Position numbers and translations under genes: made by a program. A DNA stretch of 64,000 nt from Hypericum androsaemum. Its lineage: Eukaryota > Streptophyta > Magnoliopsida > Malpighiales > Hypericaceae. Where the stretch lies: the NCBI GenBank assembly GCA_963995505.1, contig OZ023182.1:11710707-11774706 (forward strand). Reading direction: 5' to 3'. This document shows, one piece after another, positions 61,426 through 64,000 of the stretch. The first letter of the stretch is position 1. Each line of letters starts with the position of its first letter. The notes beneath the pieces are model-generated. The model was given only the letters and a program-made list of their open reading frames with translations. It was not told the origin of the DNA and made no database searches.

Positions 61426-61539
61426 GAAAAGGCAAAAAAATGGAAAGAAGAGGAAAGATAAGGAAAGAAAAGGCAAGATAAGACAAGAAAACTCAAGATA
61501 AGGCAAGAAAAGGTAAAAAAAAAGCAAGAAACGGTTAGA

Positions 61540-64000
61540 AAAGGCATGAAAAGCCAAAAAAGGCAAGAAAAGATAAGAGAAGGCAACATAAGGCAAGAAA
61601 AGGCAAAGGAAAAGGCAAGATAAGGGAAGAAAAGGCAAGTTATGGCAAGAAAATACAAGAATCGCAAGGAAAAGGTAAGAAAAGGAAAGAAAAGGCTCTT
61701 ATGGCAAGAAAAGGCTAGATAAGATAAGACAAGGTGGAAAAAGGCTAGAAAAGGAAAGATAAGGGAACAAAAGGCAAGGATAAGATAAGATAAGGAAAGA
61801 GACGGCAATAAAAAAGAAAGATAAGGCAAGTAAAGACTAGAAAAGGCAAGGAAAATGCAAGATAAGGAAAGAAAAGGCAAGATAAGGCAAGAAAAGGCAA
61901 TGAAAAGACAAGAAAAAGGCAAGATAAGGAAACAAATGGAAAGATAAGGCAAGAAAAGCCAGGGAAAGGGAAGGATAAGGAATTCAAGAAATGAATTAAA
62001 AAGGTAGGATAATGAAGGAAAAGGCAAGATAAGGTAGGAAAATGCAAAAAAAGGCAAGTGACGGCAAGAAAAGGCATGGAAAAGGTAAGAGAAGGAAAGA
62101 AAAGGCAAGAAAATGGAAGATAAGGCAAGATAAGGCAATAAAAGGCAAGAAAAGGAAAGAAAAGGCGAGAAAAAGCAATAAAAGGGAAGATAAGGCAAGA
62201 TAAGGAAAGAAAAGGAAATAAATGGCAAGATAATGAAAGAAAAAGCAATAAAAGGCAAGACAAGCTAGAAAAGGAAAGAAAAGGGAAGAAAAGGCAAGAA
62301 AAGAGAAGATAAGTAAAGAAAAGGCAAGAAAATGTTACGGTAAGACAAGAAAAGGCAAGATAAGTTAAGATAAGGCAAGATAAGGAAAGATAAGGAGAGA
62401 AAAGGCAAGAGAAGGCAAAATAAGGAGAGAAAAGGCAAGTAAGATAAGGCAAGAAAAAGGCAAGATAACGCAAGGAAATGGCAAGATGAGAAAATAAAAG
62501 GTAAGATAAAGCAAGATAAGGCAAGAAAATTTAAGAAAAGGCTAGATAAGGCAAGAAAATGTAAGAAAAGGCAAGAAAAGACAATAAAAGCTAAGAAAAG
62601 GCAAGATAAGGCAAGAAAAGGCAAAAAAATGGAAAAAAAGGCAAGATAAGGAAAGTAAAGGCAAGAAAATGCTAGACATGGCAAGAAAAGTCAAGGAAAA
62701 GGTAAGATAACGGAAAAATAGGCAACATGTGGCAAAAAACATAAGAATTGCAAGGAAAATGTAATATAAGGCAAGAAAAGGCAAGATAAAATAAGACAAG
62801 GCAAAAAAAGGCATGGAAAATCCAAGATAAGGAAAGAAAAGGCAAGAAAATGCAAGGAAAGTCAAAGAAAGGCAAGATAAGGCAAGAAAAGGCAAGAAAA
62901 GGCAAGGAAAAGGCAACATAAGGCACGAAAAAGGAAAGATAAGGAAACAAAAAGTAAGATAAGGCAAGAAAAGGAAAAATCATGCAAGATAAGGCAAGAA
63001 AAGGCAAAATCATGCAAGATAAGGCAATAAAACACAATAAAAGGCTATATAAGGGAAGATAAGGCAATAAAAGATAATATAAGGCTATTTAAGGCAAGAA
63101 AAGGCAAGGAAAAGGAGAGATAAGAAAAGAAAAGGCAATAAAAGGCAAGATAAGGCAAGAAAAGGAAAGAAAAGGGATGAAAAGGCAAGATAATGGAAGA
63201 AAAGGCAAGATAAGGCAAGAAAAGGAAAGAAAATGCAAAAAAAGGCAAGAGATGAAAAAAAAGGAAAAAATGTTTAAAAAGGCAAGAAAATGCAAGAAAA
63301 GATAATAAAAGGCAAGATAAGGCAAGTAAAGGCAAGAAAAGGCAAGGAAAAGGCAAGATAAGGTAACAAAAAGCACGATAAGGAAACAAAAAGCCAGAAA
63401 AGATAACCTAAGGCAAGAAAAGGTTGGAAAAGGAAAGATAAAGAAAGAAAAGGCAAGATAAGTCAAGAAAAGGCAAGATAAGGAACGATAAGGAAAGAAA
63501 AGGAAAAAAAAGCAAGATAAGATAAGAAAAAGCAAGGAAAAGGCAAGTTAAGGAAGGAAAAGGCAAGAAATAATAAGAAAAAGCAAGATAAGCTAAGAAA
63601 AGGCAAGATAATGCAAAAAAAAAGGCAAGATAAGGCAAGACAGTTAAGAAAAGACAAGATAAGGAAAGAAAAGGCAAGATAAGGAAAGAAAAGGCAAGAA
63701 AAAGGAAGATAAGGAAAGAAAAAGCATGATAAAAAGGTAAGATAAGGAAAGAAAAAGCATGATAAGGCAAGAAAAGGCAAGGAAAATACAAGAAAAGGCA
63801 AAATATGGCAAGAAAACAGAAGAATCACAAGGAAAAGTTAAGATAAGCAAAGAAAAGGCAAGATAATGCACGAAAAGGAAAGATATGATAATACCAGGAA
63901 AAAAAGGCAAGATAAGGCAAGATAAGGTAAGAAATGGCAAGGAAAGGTAAGAAAATGCAAGGAAAAGGCAAGATTAGGAAAGAAAAGGAAAGATAAGTCA
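61540..64000 (-). repeat. Diverged further copy of the 3.6-kb repeat, cut by window end
   Basis: The landmark order of the 3.6-kb duplication returns: CAAGAATCGCAAGG, AAGGCTCTTATGGC (about 61690), GGCAAGTGACGGC (about 62054), TTACGGTAAGAC (about 62334) and AAATCATGCAAG units (about 62970-63020). It ends near 64000 in sequence like 51750-51810. The offset is about 12.2 kb to copy 1 and 8.6 kb to copy 2. It carries more substitutions and length changes than copies 1 and 2 show against each other, so it is older. Confidence 0.75.

Larger units (their letters stand above)
55986..61539 (-). repeat. Block C, middle-right part, diverged units
   Basis: This is decamer satellite without a near-identical long duplication that I could find. 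Parts recall the left part of block C (57360-58400) and the 3.6-kb repeat (59880-60560), but with many differences. Two short tandem duplications lie near its right end (about 61080-61290 and 61290-61425). No gene was seen. Confidence 0.65.
44594..64000 (-). repeat. Block C: decamer array, purine-rich strand on top
   Basis: Uninterrupted GGCAAGAAAA/GGCAAGATAA satellite runs to the end of the window, in the same orientation as block B. Common variants are GGAAAGAAAA, GGTAAGATAA, GGCAATAAAA and GGCTAGAAAA. Recurrent non-standard monomers (an AGAATC-type unit and GGCAAAATCATGCAAG) mark higher-order structure. No genes, RNAs or further transposon ends are seen. Minus-strand open frames up to about 470 codons are repeat artefacts. 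Confidence 0.97.

Noticed and set aside
89..64000. CRISPR-like direct repeats
   Set aside because: There is no repeat-spacer alternation. The repeats are contiguous decamers with point variation, and the context is a eukaryotic retrotransposon.
89..64000. Telomeric or interstitial telomere repeat
   Set aside because: The unit is TTGCCTTTTC-like. No TTTAGGG runs or variants were seen.

Overview
This window looks like heterochromatin from a flowering-plant nuclear genome. About 91% of it is one short-period minisatellite. On the pyrimidine-rich strand the basic unit is a decamer of the type TTGCCTTTTC or TTGCCTTATC, with 11-bp TTTTCC-type variants mixed in. The plant assignment rests on the only non-satellite island (39311-44593). 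It is made of Ty3/gypsy (chromovirus-type) LTR-retrotransposon pieces and includes a primer-binding site matching the 3' end of plant initiator tRNA-Met. The species cannot be named from the sequence alone. I see no host gene, tRNA, rRNA, CRISPR array or bacterial feature.

Layout. Bases 1-88 are non-satellite sequence I do not recognise. Bases 89-37957 (block A) are the array with the pyrimidine-rich strand on top. Block A holds a 2.1-kb tandem duplication (7453-11650) that runs into three tandem copies of a higher-order repeat of about 8.93 kb (10500-19420, 19421-28353, 28354-37297). Each of those copies carries its own internal 1.0-kb duplication. At 37957/37958 the array flips strand across a short palindrome, and from there to 64000 the purine-rich strand is on top (block B 37958-39310; block C 44594-64000). 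Block C has a different long-range organisation: a 3.6-kb tandem duplication (48855-52449 and 52450-55985), a diverged further copy from about 61540, and recurrent marker monomers (an AGAATC-type variant) that I did not find in block A.

The island at 39311-44593 is two retroelements with their 3' ends facing outward. Element 1 (minus strand) is a small, probably non-autonomous element. It has a complete 3' LTR (39311-39939), a polypurine tract, a degenerate gag-like region, a tRNA-Met primer-binding site and only the last 178 bp of its 5' LTR. At 41280/41281 that LTR fragment is joined abruptly to element 2 (plus strand). Element 2 is a 5'-truncated chromovirus that keeps reverse transcriptase, RNase H and integrase (41281-44028, two in-frame stops), a polypurine tract and a 3' LTR (43803-44593) into which the pol frame runs. 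Gag, protease and the 5' LTR of element 2 are missing. A simple model is that both elements inserted separately into the array and one deletion then fused them.

The many long open frames across the array are artefacts. The pyrimidine-rich strand can rarely spell a stop codon, and a 10-bp period reads as the same 10-residue peptide in all three frames. The most interesting material is the architecture of the satellite itself: helical-period monomers, near-identical 8.9-kb higher-order repeats, the strand inversion, and distinct subfamilies on either side of it.
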